A DNA stretch of 64,000 bases, from positions 20,029,511-20,093,510 of the forward strand of contig CM064666.1 of NCBI GenBank assembly GCA_032717465.1, read 5' to 3'. Position 1 is the stretch's first letter, and each line of letters opens with the position of its first letter. The notes under the pieces were generated by a model. That model ran no database searches, was not told the origin of the DNA, and saw only the letters and a list, made by a program, of their open reading frames with translations. Shown in pieces: positions 10,437 through 21,831 of this stretch. The DNA comes from Coenobita brevimanus. Its lineage: Eukaryota; Arthropoda; Malacostraca; Decapoda; Coenobitidae. Position numbers and translations under genes: made by a program.

Positions 10437-11284
10437 ACAAAAGGAAAGCAAACAGCAACGAGACCTTATGGGTACTTTCGAGGCTACTTGTTACAGAGTA
10501 GACTATAACTGCGAGATCTAATTCTACATGCTGAAGGATAAGGACGAGGTAAAGCAAAAAGGCTCCCTCGTGCTCTCCAAACCTTCCTGTTAAAACTGGC
10601 AGGAAAAAAAGTGAGGAAAAACCAGGAAAAACTGACAGAGAAATTTCATAGGAAAAGACTGAAAGGAAAGGTTACATTCTATAGTACTTAATCTTAAAAG
10701 CTACCACTTTGAATAACCTGAAGAGAGTGAAAGCAGTAAAGTGAAATGAATTAATCAAATAATGAATAACTGAGGCAAGACATGTATGGGTACGTTCAGT
10801 TAACGGAGTGTCATGTAGCCAAGACATGGAAATTGCACACAGTGCACAGTTCAGTGGTGGTGTGGCAGCCTTGCCTGGTGCATTTAAGGTAGGCAGCAGT
10901 CAATCAGGGCCACAGCTCCGTTTACTTCCCACTGAGACATGGAACTTTTCCATGTGAGAGAAGTAAACAAGTTTTCTCTTGACCCCTGTTTGTACATAAA
11001 AAATCCCAATAGTGGTCACACGTCCTTTTTTTCTTTTTCTTTATGCGTCCGACTCTGGGCAAGGGCTTTCAGAGTCCTATATCCCAGGGACACTTGCTTA
11101 TCCCAAGGCCCAGTAGTCCTCCTACACCTCCACATATCACCAATTTGGCGCTAACACCCACCGTCCATATTGAATACAGGCCCTAGGGCTGTCTCATACA
11201 GGACTTCTGGTGTATTGGTATTAGCGGGGGTATTATTTACCTGTACATGTTGGCTTGAGTCATCTAGTATGTCAGGAAAGTCTG

Positions 11285-11456
11285 TTTTTTTTTTTAATGA
11301 GAATTCCAAATCCTTTAAAACTGTTCCCTGCCCCAGCCCGGATTCCAACCTGGGTCCATCAGAACTCCAGGCCGCCTCTCCACCCCGATTCAGCCATGCC
11401 GCCACTCCCCCCACTTCACTAACAGGGACCCTCAGTGATCCACAGCCCATCACAGG
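11285..11456 (-). mobile_element. tRNA-derived SINE, U1
   Basis: Copy of the SINE described at 21006-21165, with small insertions inside the A-box region and a longer (11-nt) A-tail. Confidence 0.6.
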
Positions 11457-11473
11457 TCGAAAGGGAAGAGTAG

Positions 11474-11985
11474 TGACCGTCAACTCAGGGCTATCTGTGC
11501 ATATCCAAGTCTGTTCTTATACTATATTTGCATTTAATAAATTGATCTGGGCACTGAGAGGAAAAAAAAAAAAAAAGCTCATACGAGTATATATACAAGT
11601 CGTTTATTCTGCGGCAAACATATTAAACTGCATGTTAGACGACAGACACTGATCCATGCGACCTTTAAAGGTTAGTACTGTGTTATGGCTTACTACATTG
11701 GAGGGCAATTTGTTCCATATATTTACAACTCTTTAAAGAAGAAATAGCTTGGCTATCATGCGACTGGAATCGTTTTGCCAATGGCTATTTTGTGCTCATT
11801 GCCTCTAGTATAAATCGAATGATCAGCTGTGAAGTATTTATTAACAGTCATGTTATCGTGCCCTTTGAATATTTTAAATACTTGAATTAAATCTCCTCGT
11901 AATCTGCGCTAGTTAGGGTGAAGAGATTCAGGGTTTTCTAAACGCTCCTAGTATGGTTCGTTTCTCAAGCTAGGTATCATTTTTT
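11474..11985 (-). pseudogene. CR1-like non-LTR RT tail, U1
   Basis: Indel-rich copy of the tail described at 21178-21680. The conserved FFF..VVNIWNKLP frame is broken. Confidence 0.6.
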
Positions 11986-12154
11986 TGGTTCAGGGTTGGT
12001 GTTTTTCCTTATTTTTTTGAATAAAAATAAAAAAATAAAACATCAATAGATTTTTATTCATTCAATTTATTTGATTTTTTTATTTATTTGATTTCTCTTG
12101 CTTTAATTATACAGCTAATATTTTAAAAGCAATACACTGAATACACTGCTTCAA

Positions 12155-12840
12155 CTTCATGTCCTGCTCTATCTACTGATGGTTGAGGCTGAAAGCTACA
12201 GCCCAGAATCCAGATACATCATTGGGTATGTAGCTTGCCTTTGTGTAGAATTACCTGATAGGACCCTTTAAGATCGCCATAGAACGAGTCGCGTACACCC
12301 CACGCATGTGCTTACTAGACTTAATGAACGAGGTAGAGATGCAGTGCAGTAAAGCAGGGATGATCGACACACCGCACATTCTAGTAGAATGAGAGTACCT
12401 GACACAGTATCAGCTGTGAAAACATCTACACCGACATCAAACAGAGAACAAAATTGATCGCGACCCGAAAGCAGGCAAACAACTAAACGTGTCGAGGGTT
12501 CGATCATAAACACCAGGCTACAAGCAGTTTCATAAGTTTTCGTGCAGCCCGAGCAGATCTCGCGCCACAAACATCACTACATATGGGAAGTCACCTCGTA
12601 GGTCACAGTCAAGAGATAGGTCCATTCTATGTCATTATTGTGCAAAACCACGACACACAAGGAATGAATACTTTATCAAAACAAAAGAGGATAGACAAAA
12701 GACACAAGGATTTGGTCCTTACTGTAGGCATCATAGATGCCAAGGGCACTGGACCAGTAACTGCAAAACAGTAAAAAAAAATTGTGTCTATGTTCAAACT
12801 GGGGGAAGACCAAGTCATGACAAAAAACGAACAAACGTAA
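12155..12840 (+). pseudogene. Gypsy-like gag fragment with zinc knuckles, U1
   Basis: The N-terminal half is shredded by insertions (for example GCTTGCC and CCCTTTAAG). The knuckle part is intact in frame up to the stop at 12838-12840. Confidence 0.7.
12822..12828 (+). promoter_or_regulatory. -1 frameshift heptamer, U1
   Basis: A_AAA_AAC in the gag frame, 9 nt before the gag stop codon. Confidence 0.6.
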
Positions 12841-13932
12841 AGAGAAGCAAGACTAAAATTCACATGGGAGGCATGTTGGGAAATGATTATATCTTGATAC
12901 CAGCTGCATGTGAGGATCAAAACGTTTCCTTATTTTTAGACACAGGCTCTCGAGTGAACTTAATAAAACAAGAAGAAATAAATAGAATTTTTAAAAATAA
13001 GAAGAAAGTAACTTTTCTGGAAGAAGCTGATTTAGATTTATATACGGTAGATGGAAAAAAAAATTACAGTAAAAGGTATGATAAGGTTAAATATCAGTTT
13101 CACAGAGACTACACGACCATTCTCTGCATTTTTCTATATCGTTGAAAACTTAGCAATTAAAGCTCATATGTTACTGGGCTTAAGATGCATGAGAGCAGAG
13201 AACATAACTTTACTCCCACAAATGAATGGAATAGACTTTGACAATGAATTCATAGAGGAAATACCATCAGAAACCTCACCGATTCGTAAAAGAGAACCAA
13301 AAAGAATTGGTAATATTAAAAGCTTAAGCAAACATACACAAACAGATGAGTGTATAGATCCACTCACACCACCAGCCCCAGCCTCCAGAATTAGACACCC
13401 AGGTAACAGTGCTGATTCATCAGTTTTTCCCGCCCATCTGACCAATGATTTAGTTATACCACCTAATCCCTATATGAAAGTTACCATTAAGAGCAAATTA
13501 CGGAATAGTACTGTTTTTGTCTTAGAAGAAATATGTAAAGTAAAGGGATTGTCAGTAGAAAACACATTATGTCAGATGAACGACGAAGGGCAAACTCAGA
13601 TATTCATAATTAATCACATGAATGGGGAAGTTCAGTTGAAAAAGGGGACTTGCATAGTTAATATTGAAAAATGTTTCGCCCTGTGAAGGAAATAGTTATA
13701 GCTGGAGTGACAGGTGAGATAAAATCTACGGATAGAGAAAGCATAAAGAGAATTTAATTCACTCAGGTGAATTTGATGAAGAAAATGATTTGTTAACCCT
13801 GCTGGAAACACACAGGGACACTGTAGCATTACCTGGGAACAATTTGGGTGTACTAACCTGATTAATCACAAGATTAATGTGCACCCAGAAATGCATTTAT
13901 TCAAATATGTATACAACTTGTTTAAAATGTAA
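12829..13932 (+). pseudogene. Gypsy-like protease and pre-RT linker, U1
   Basis: DTG active site codons at 12939-12947 lie in a good frame (KQEEINRIF intact, as in U2). An extra A near 13055-13062 and a lost C near 13680, with further 1-nt losses near 13747 and 13840, break the rest. It carries the full-length GATTTAGTTATACC allele, as in U2 and U4. Confidence 0.75.
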
Positions 13933-14381
13933 TATTACTAGATCATTGTAATTTACTATGAATATTATATGTATACAATATTATAATCAATATTATGTAC
14001 TAATAGATTAGCATATGTCAATGATAATTACTGTCGGAGGACCTCCAGCGCGTGACCGGGCAATGTTAGGACTCCATATTATAAATACAATTAATTATGG
14101 AAAACATGATAGATAGATAGATAGACAGAGCACCAGGCAAGCCTGGGAATGGGAAATGAGCTTGCAAGTGTAAGTGAGGAAATGTTGACAATACACTGGA
14201 AGCAGCAAGTCAGGGGATGATATAGGTAGTGTGTCAGCGAGATAAGCATACGAACAATGCCTAGTGACCATACACACACATACACACATACACACAAGTT
14301 TCTAGAACATTCCAACAACAGTGTAACACACGTGACACGACCCCTGCTACACCAGAATTTAGGAAGCAGAGCTCAGAAGGA
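13891..14381 (-). mobile_element. Inverted LTR-like fragment, U1
   Basis: Begins immediately after the CACCCAGAA codons of pol and contains the GATA tract near 14108 and the CTGCTACACCAGAATTTAGG block near 14346. Confidence 0.6.
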
Positions 14382-14553
14382 GGCTAGCTATAGAACCGAC
14401 AGGTAGTGGAGAGAGTGAACAAGAAGAGGAGTCCAATTAGACTTACTTAGTATATTAAGTCTCTGTAATACACACACTGCTCAACTTAAGATTTTCTCTG
14501 AATATAATAAATCAAGATCAACTCCCTGTATTCATCTTTAACACCTACTATAA

Positions 14554-15486
14554 GAATCGAGAGTCACAACTCCACCCTTCATCTTTCCATTCGGTTCTTG
14601 CAACGTCCATCTCAGCAGTTGCTTCATCAAACATGGGATGAGGCCATGGCACACCTAATGTCTGACTAGCCTTGTATCTCTGACTGGGGTGAAAATAATC
14701 TGGTTATTTTTAATGCACCATAGACTCAGTTTTCACATCTATCAACCCTACAAAATCTTCCACAGGTATACCCACTAATGTTTAATAATATTCAGCTGAA
14801 TCCTGCATCATCCTTGAACATGGTTGGGGTTTCATTTACTCGGGACTTATCTTGGAAACATCATATTATATCTCTTGTAAAATCTCCTTCCAAGAGATTA
14901 GGTGTGCTAAGCTGACTCCGTTCTTTCTTTACCAGTGCACAATTGTTGACTCTATACAGGGGTTTTATCCACCCCTGTATGGAGTACAACTCTCATGTGT
15001 GTGGAGGCTTTCCACATACAGCTCTTCTCAATAGGGTGGATCAAAGGCTTTTCGTCTCATTAACTTTCCTTCTCTTACTGACTTTTCCACCTCTGTCTCT
15101 TCATCACACTGTTGCACCTTTGTCTCTTTTCTATCCCTACTTCAATGGTCACTGCTCCTCTGAACTGTCTGCATGAATTCGTCCACTTCACGGCGGGCGC
15201 CAGAGGCACCCATCTAGCAGTAAACTCTCATCCCTTTTCCGTCTAACTCTCTAAAGCAAGAGTTAACTGTTACTCCCAGTCCTTCATTTATGCAACAGCT
15301 CATCTCTGGATCTGTCTCCCTCTGTCTGTGTTTCCTGCTTCTTATGATCTCCATTCTTTCAGACGCAGTGTGTCCAGGCATCTCGAAATGATCGAATCTT
15401 GAATTTGGCTCTCTCTTGTGTATTGTTTTTCTCTTGGAAGGAACAATATTTGCGGGCTCGTGGCCTTCGGCTCCTTCTTCCTTGCA
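14554..15486 (+). pseudogene. Jockey-like non-LTR RT tail, U1
   Basis: Close copy of the U2 tail. It has TATGGAG in place of GTGTGGAG near 14979, giving a Met in the YRGFIHPCMEY block. Confidence 0.85.
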
Positions 15487-15900
15487 TAAAACAACAACAA
15501 CAATCATCAACAACAAACAACATGCAAAAACAACAAACAGCAAACAAACAACAACAAACTAACAATGACAAACAAACAACAAACTAACAACGAAACAAAC
15601 AACAAACTAACAGCAACAACAAACAACAACAAACAAACAACAACAATCAACAACAACAAACTAACAATGACAAACAAACAACAAACTAACAACGACAAAC
15701 AAACAACAAACTAACAACGACAAACAACAAACAACAAACATCAATAACAAACATCAAACAAGAAAAAACAACAAACAACAACAAACTAACAACAACAGTA
15801 ACAACAACAACAAACAACCACAACAACAAACAACAAACAAGAAAAAACAACAAAAAACAACAACCACAACAACAAACAACAACAACAAACAACAAACAAT
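15487..15900 (+). repeat. CAA-rich tail, U1
   Basis: 414 bp of AAC/ACAA units with regularly spaced CTAACAACGA words. Confidence 0.95.
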
Positions 15901-16352
15901 AAAAATATCAGTAATGTTTGCGTGCATGTCAAGAATACATATTTTCGTCCGTTAAGAAACCTCCCTAACACTTTTTCTTAAGCGATTTAATCTGCTCATT
16001 ACAGCTTGCTGTCCTCTTCCGTGTTATAAAAGTCCTTCCAATATCGCCATATTCTGCATAAATGACCTTCAACAGAATGTTGGCCAGTCACAAAAAATAA
16101 TAAATCGCTAAGGAAGAGGTGTTAGGGTCCCTCCGCACCCAGTGAGCATGCGGGCCAAGGTCAGACAGGGATACACAGGTGTCCGAACACCGCATTGAAA
16201 TTCCAGTCATGATCCATGTCACCTCGCAAAGCGCTCCACCAGCCGGAAGAAATACTACCTCGAATTTATGGTCACAATCTTGAACACATGTATGTGACCT
16301 ACATACATACATATACATGCTACAAGGACATACAAATAAAATCCACTATACA

Positions 16353-16355
<3 letters not shown>

Positions 16356-16408
<53 letters not shown>
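16356..16408. repeat. (CT)n microsatellite, U1
   Basis: About 53 bp of CT. Confidence 0.97.
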
Positions 16409-16414
<6 letters not shown>

Positions 16415-16860
16415 TTTATCTATATAGAGCTAACACCATACTCTAGATATACTCAATTTCTTTTTCACTCTAACTTGGCCCAGATTTTCGTCCTTTTGCA
16501 GCTTGCGTCACGTAACTCTGTGGCGGAGACAATAATACCGCTCTACACGCTTTCCACAGCACTTCTTCGTGACTAGCATCTTAATCTAGCGTCAGTCTAC
16601 GAGATGAAGATGAGGAGATGGTAATTTTAAGCCAGGTAAGAGTTTAAAGAGTATTCAAGTCCCGTTCTCTGAGGGCCGCCAGTGACCTTCCTATGATGCA
16701 ATTCGTCCACAATCCCTCCATCATGTTTTTGTTTTTCTATAGGATCAATATGCCCTTGAAGAAGCCAGCTCTCACACCCTGCAGTGACGCCATCCTTCCT
16801 GTACTTATCTGATGGTCAGAATCGCTAATTTTTATTCTAGTTAAATTACTAGAAGTGAAG

Positions 16861-17105
16861 GAGCGTTGTGGTGTGGATGTGATGTGACAGAAAGCGTTAG
16901 CAGAATACAATGAGGTGGTTTGGCCATGTGGGGAGGATGGAGAGCGAGAGACTGACGAGGAGTGCGTATGTGAGTGAGGTGGAGGGGGGGTAAGGGAAAG
17001 GGAGACCGATGATGAGGTGGAGTGGGGAAGAGGGAGGGGGAGATCGAGGATGAGATGCAGGAATGGAATAAGAAGCTCTATGAGATGGTGGGTGAGTTAG
17101 TACAA
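16861..17105 (+). pseudogene. RTE-like non-LTR RT tail, U1
   Basis: RWFGHVGRMESERLTR can be read at about 16911-16958. A G-rich run near 16981-16990 shifts the frame afterwards. Confidence 0.7.
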
Positions 17106-17870
17106 AGGAGTACAAAGGAAAGCAAACAGCAACAGACCTTATGGTACTTTCGAGGCTACTTGTTACAGAGTAGACTATAACTGCGAGATCTAATTCTACA
17201 TGCTGAAGGATAAGGACGGTAAAGTAAAAAGGCTCCCCCTGCCTCCAAACCTTCCTGTTAAAACTGGCAGGAAAAAGTGAGGAAAAACCGGAAAAACTGA
17301 CAGGGAAATTTCATAGGAAAGACTGAAAGGAAAAGTTACATTCTATAGTACTTAATCTTAAAGCTACCACTTTGAATAACCTGAAAGTGAAAGCAGTAAA
17401 GTAAAATGAATAATCAAATAATGAATAACTAACGCAAGATATGTATGGGTACGTTCAGTTAACGGAGTGTCTGTAGCCAAGTCATGGAAATTGCACAGTG
17501 CACAGTTCAGTGGTGGTGTGGCAGCCTTGCCTGGTGCATTTAAGGTAGGCAGCAGTCAATCAGGCCACAGCTCCGTTTACTCCACTGAGACATGGAACTT
17601 TTCCATGTGAGAGAAGTAAACAAGTTTTCTCTTGACCCCTGGTATGTAAAAAAAAAATCCCAATAGTGGTCACGTTTTTTTTTTCTTTTTCTTTATGTGT
17701 CCGACTCTGGGCAAGGGCTTTCAGGTCCTATATCCCGGGGGCACTAGCTTATCCCAAGGCCCGGTAGTCCTCCTACACCTCCACATGTCACCACTTTGGC
17801 GCTAACACCCACCGTCCATATTGAATACAGGCTAGGGCTGTCTCATACAGGACTGGTGTATTGGTATTAG

Positions 17871-20800
17871 TGTCATGTAGTAACAGGAGAGGTAAAGAAT
17901 AGTATGGGACTATTTTTATTTGTCTTGGAAATATTAACAAGTCTCTCACACGGAACGAGTATAAGTCCCGGGTAGCTACCTCCTGTCTCGCTATCTGTCT
18001 CTCTCTCTCAAATCGCTAAGCCCTTCTCCCGTGACCTGTCTCTAGGATCGCTTGTCCCCTTCTAAACTTTCTTTCCTAAAATCTGGTGTAGCAGGGGTGT
18101 GTCACGTGTGTTCCTCGTGGATGGACTAGGTCTTTATTCACGAGAGGACTGCTGACAGCTAACTGCATCATGTCCTTACTGGCCGGGCCGCTGTCGTCAG
18201 CTTCCTCAGTGTTAAGAGTGTGTAAGCATGTTTAGCACTGCTCGATTCTCGCAGACACAACACCTTCTCATCATCTGACTCCCTGCTTCTATCTATCTAT
18301 TTATCTATCTATCTATATATTATGTAGTCTTTACCACACTGCTCGGTCGCGCAAAAATGACGTACCATCGACAGTTAATAGTTCTAATATATTAATACAT
18401 ACTACATACACATTACAATGAACTTACAAGCTAATTAAGTGAAATACATAATATTGTAAAGTAACATAATTGTATGAATATTGTATACATATATTATTCA
18501 TAGTAAATAGTGATTATTCAGTAATAATACATTTAAACAAGTTGTATACATATTTGAATAAATGCAATGGTTGTTGTATAACACTTTGTAAGACGTGCAT
18601 GTACAACAGACGTACGCATATAATTGTGCAATGGTAATACTGCTAGGTTATACATTACATATTTGAGTTATCACTTTAGTAATGTCTAATATTTCACCTA
18701 ACTTGTATGATGATACTGGTAATACAGAATTGTGCTATAATTGTATGACTTATAATATTGTACTAACATTGTGGTACTACATAATTGTAACATTTTATGA
18801 ATTGTTACAAAATATTGTGTTAATGCATAATTGTGTTGGCCTTATAATTGTAGTTACATTTGTTAATGCAACTCTTACATAAGTGTCTTGGCCTTATAAC
18901 TGTAAAGTTACATAAAAGTTACAACTTGTTAATGCAACTGTTTTGTCGTTACATAATTGTTACATATCGTTTGTAGGTACGTAATTGTAGTTAAAGTTAC
19001 ATAAAAGTTACATCTTGTTAATGCAACTGTTACATAATTGGCAAAGTGTAACATAATGCAATCGTTTGTCGTTACATAATTGTTACATATCGTTTGTAGG
19101 TACATAATTGTAGTTAGTGTAACATAATGCAATCGTTTGTCGTTACATAATTGTTACATATCGATTGTAGTTACATAATTGTAGTTAAAGTTACATAAAA
19201 GTTACATCTTGTTAATGCAACTGTCACATAAATTGGTACATATTGTTTGTCGTTACATAATTGTAATAAGTGTAACATAACTGTAATAATTGCAGTCCTA
19301 ACATATGCTGCGGTCGATGATAGTGATGATGTGCCATCTCACTTGTTTGTGGAGACACAATTTGCTTTTTTGTTTGTAGTTTATGTGGTATTTTGACATA
19401 TATAGTAACATTTACACTTATTTTCATTTGTTTGTTATGTGATCTTACTTTATTTCTCTTTTTTCTTTCTTACTTTTTTTTTTTGTACGCTTTTTCCATT
19501 TTGTTCATGGTTGCATAATTACTGGTTAATTTCCTTGGGATACTTTTTTAAAGTTTAGTTTATATTGCACAGATACTATAAAATGATATTATATAGTCCC
19601 ATATTTTGTTATTTTATATAAAAAAATATATACATATATACACTATATACAGTATTTACTATACACACTGACTTGTTGTTCACCTGTACCTATCGTGGGT
19701 AATATGTGTGTCAGCACTGTGTGGAAATCATTGTCTTCACGATTGTGTTCACTCTTGCTAACGGCATTTGTGTTGGCCATTTTTTTTTTTTCGTAAGTTA
19801 ATTTATCTGTTTCCACTAGGTAGCTTTAATTAAGAAATGTTTAATACAGTTCTTTTAATCGCTCACTGAGTAACTGTGATTGGATATTTTCTTTATTACT
19901 TTGTAGATGTAATAATGTATAGTTGTATATATGAAACACGTATTTTATGTAGGTATAAATGGTAACATTCTTTGGCAGTAAATAAATGTTATAATAAATG
20001 AATGAATATATAGTGTCGAATATTTATCGTAGGTGATTATTTAGTGTTTGAGTTATGCAGATAACTGAAGTAAGTATGTGTATTTAAGCTGTAACTATAC
20101 AGCACGTTTTATATGTTTGTGCAGAAGCTTATTGTCTATCACTGTGTATTGTATGAATGAAGTAACTATGTAACTCACTAATTTTTACCGTGGTGGGAAA
20201 TGGTGTGAGTGGTGTTGCACGTGGTGATAGCGTTGTCCTTCGCGGGTTGATTGGCGTGTTGTCGTCTCAGCACATGGTGACGTCGGCTTCCCACACTGGT
20301 AGCTGTGGTGAGTGAATGAGTAGCGATGAGTAACTTGAGTGAAGACGGGTGAGTAAGACGAGTTGTGAATATGGACTTGGTGTTTTGCTGCTTGTATTGA
20401 CCTCTTCACACCTGCGTAAGCGTTGGGGGTTGGGTGGATGTAGCAGAGAGAGGAGGGTGAGGTCTGGTGGTTATGAGTTGTGAGTCGTTTCTCACTCTTC
20501 GTTTGTTTGTTTGTTTGTTTGTTTGTTTTCTTTCTTTCTTGATGTATTCTTGGTCCTTTTTTCTTGTGATTTACTCGTTGTAGGATGAAGACTGCCGCTT
20601 CTTGTAGATACGTGTAGAAGATAATACAGACGACGTAGAGTTGTTAATTGTAGTTGATTGTAGATGGTTGTAGTTCGCTGATTCGTCGTAGAAATTGCAA
20701 TATTGTATCAATATTTTATTAAACTACTTGCACGGCGTCGTGTGATCTCTTGACCACTGCATCAGCATGATGATCTGGGAGACGGAGGGGGCTGGGTGGA

Positions 20801-20939
20801 GAGAAGTGTCAGGAGCTGGTTATGTTGTTGGTTGAGAGAGATATTCTTGTTTTCAATCTTGATATTTTGTAGGAATTTAATGTTGATTCGTAGACGAGGT
20901 TCGTATACGTTCGCTACTACCAAATGTCATGTAGTGACA
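17871..20939 (+). mobile_element. Candidate LTR of a Ty3/gypsy-like element, U2
   Basis: 3069 bp, starting TGTCATGTAGTAACA and ending TGTCATGTAGTGACA, so the termini form the TG...CA inverted repeat TGTCA/TGACA. The right end lies 2 nt before the primer binding site, which is the normal position of a 5' LTR. The interior is AT-rich. It has a TCTA tract near 18291-18318, an irregular tandem region built from TTACATAATTGT words (18870-19290), a TATATAAAA-like box near 19615 and a (GTTT)n tract near 20498-20528. No matching 3' LTR or polypurine tract is seen in the unit, so LTR identity rests on the termini and PBS. It could be composite. 3 kb is long for an LTR. Confidence 0.6.
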
Positions 20940-20941
20940 TT

Positions 20942-20957
20942 TGGTGGCAGCGGTGGG
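20942..20957 (+). promoter_or_regulatory. Primer binding site, tRNA-Leu type
   Basis: TGGTGGCAGCGGTGGG is the exact complement of the last 16 nt (CCA included) of a eukaryotic tRNA-Leu(UAG) as I recall it. It starts 2 nt after the TGACA end of the LTR. This is where minus-strand DNA synthesis would be primed in a retroelement. Confidence 0.75.
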
Positions 20958-21005
20958 TATTTTTACGACATGTTGGCGAGTCATCTACTATGTCAGGAAA
21001 GTCTG

Positions 21006-21165
21006 TTTTTTTTATGAAATTCAAATCCTTAAACTGTTCCCTGCCCCAGCCCGGATTCCAACCTGGGTCCATCAGGACTCCAGGCCGCCTCTCCACCGAT
21101 TCAGCCACCGCCTCCCCCACTTCACTAATAGGGACCCTCAGTGATCCACAGCCCATCACAGGTCG
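21006..21165 (-). mobile_element. tRNA-derived SINE
   Basis: On the minus strand a polymerase III A-box-like TGGCTGAATCGG (21108-21097) is followed 33 nt later by a B-box-like GGTTGGAATCC (21063-21053). Each has one mismatch to consensus. An 8-nt A-tail follows at 21013-21006. This is the standard layout of a tRNA-derived SINE. The head resembles a class II (Leu/Ser) tRNA. The 5' boundary is uncertain. It interrupts the retroelement leader between PBS and gag in every unit. Confidence 0.65.
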
Positions 21166-21177
21166 AAAGGAAGAGTA

Positions 21178-21680
21178 GTGACCGTCAACTCAGGGCTATC
21201 TGTGCATATCCAAGTCTGTGCTTATACTATATTTGCATTTAATAAATTGATCTGGGCACTGAGAGGAAAAAAAAAAAAAGCTCACACGAGTATATACAAA
21301 AGTCGTTTATTATGGGGCAAACATATTAAACTGGATGTTAGACGACAGACACTGATCCATGCGACCTTTAAAGGTTAGTACTGTGTTATGGCTTACTACA
21401 TTGGAGGGCAATTTGTTCCATATATTTACAACAATTTTAAAGAAGAAATGCTTGGCTTCATGCGACTGGAATCGTTTGCCAATTATTTTGTGCCCATTGC
21501 CTCTAGTATAAATCGAATGATCAGCTGTGAAGTATTTATCAACAGTCATGTTATCGTGCCCTTTGAATATTTTAAATACTTGAATTAAATCTCCTCGTAA
21601 TCTGCGCTAGTTAGGGTGAAGAGATTCAGGGTTTCTAAACGCTCCTAGTATGGTTCGTGTCTCAAGCTAGGTATCATTTT
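21178..21680 (-). pseudogene. CR1-like non-LTR RT C-terminus and 3' UTR
   Basis: Minus-strand frame 21549-21310 contains DKYFTADHSIYTRGNGHKII, then a phenylalanine-rich stretch and VVNIWNKLPSNVV. This is the conserved end of CR1/L2-type RT proteins (…FF.NRVVN.WN.LP..VV…). Upstream, after frameshifts, the RLETLNLFTLTS and GDLIQVFKIFKG-like blocks can be read up to about 21680. A T-rich UTR with a 13-nt homopolymer follows down to 21178. The copy is 5'-truncated and dead. In U2 the final FFF block reads FFFKIVVN because of a small change near 21433. Confidence 0.7.
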
Positions 21681-21831
21681 GGTTCAGGGTTGGTGTTTTT
21701 CCTTATTTTTTGAATAAAAATAAAAAATAAAACATCAATGATTTTTATTCATTCAATTTATTTGACTTTTTTATTTATTTGATTTCTCTGCTAATTATAC
21801 AGCTAATATTTTAAAAGCAGTATACTGAATA

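Larger units (their letters stand above)
6217..11224 (+). repeat. Array unit U0 (5'-incomplete)
   Basis: First array unit after the gap. Parts: pol remnant to 7114, inverted LTR piece 7115-7615, jockey tail 7788-8756, CAA tail 8757-9188, unassigned spacer A 9189-9674, CT tract 9675-9713, spacer B 9714-10184, RTE-like tail 10185-10436, spacer C 10437-11224. Compared with later units it carries many extra small insertions, as expected of an unpolished contig end or an old diverged edge copy. Confidence 0.9.
11225..17870 (+). repeat. Array unit U1 (S type)
   Basis: Short unit, 6646 bp. GGTATTAG is followed directly by CGGGGGTATT, so the LTR and first half of the primer binding site are missing. 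Parts: SINE 11285-11456, CR1-like 11474-11985, gag 12155-12840, pol 12829-13932, inverted LTR piece 13891-14381, jockey 14554-15486, CAA tail 15487-15900, spacer A 15901-16355 (unassigned), CT 16356-16408, spacer B 16409-16860, RTE-like 16861-17105, spacer C 17106-17870. Extra small insertions persist to roughly 12.5 kb and then thin out. Confidence 0.9.

Noticed and set aside
13164..13445. 93-codon minus-strand frame opposite pol, conserved in all units
   Set aside because: It is antisense to the protease-linker coding region. Conservation follows from recent unit amplification, with no independent domain.
16897..17115. 72-codon Pro/Ser-rich minus-strand frame in each unit
   Set aside because: It lies antisense to the RTE-like RT tail; the composition mirrors its purine-rich coding strand.
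18682..18882. 66-codon frame in the AT-rich LTR, repeated at 28412, 43824 and 53533
   Set aside because: Composition is that of the surrounding TTACATAATTGT repeats. There is no recognisable domain, and only L units have it.
21053..21108. Functional tRNA gene
   Set aside because: A and B boxes are present but each has a mismatch. No cloverleaf with proper acceptor stem is apparent, and an A-tail follows, so a SINE head is the better reading.
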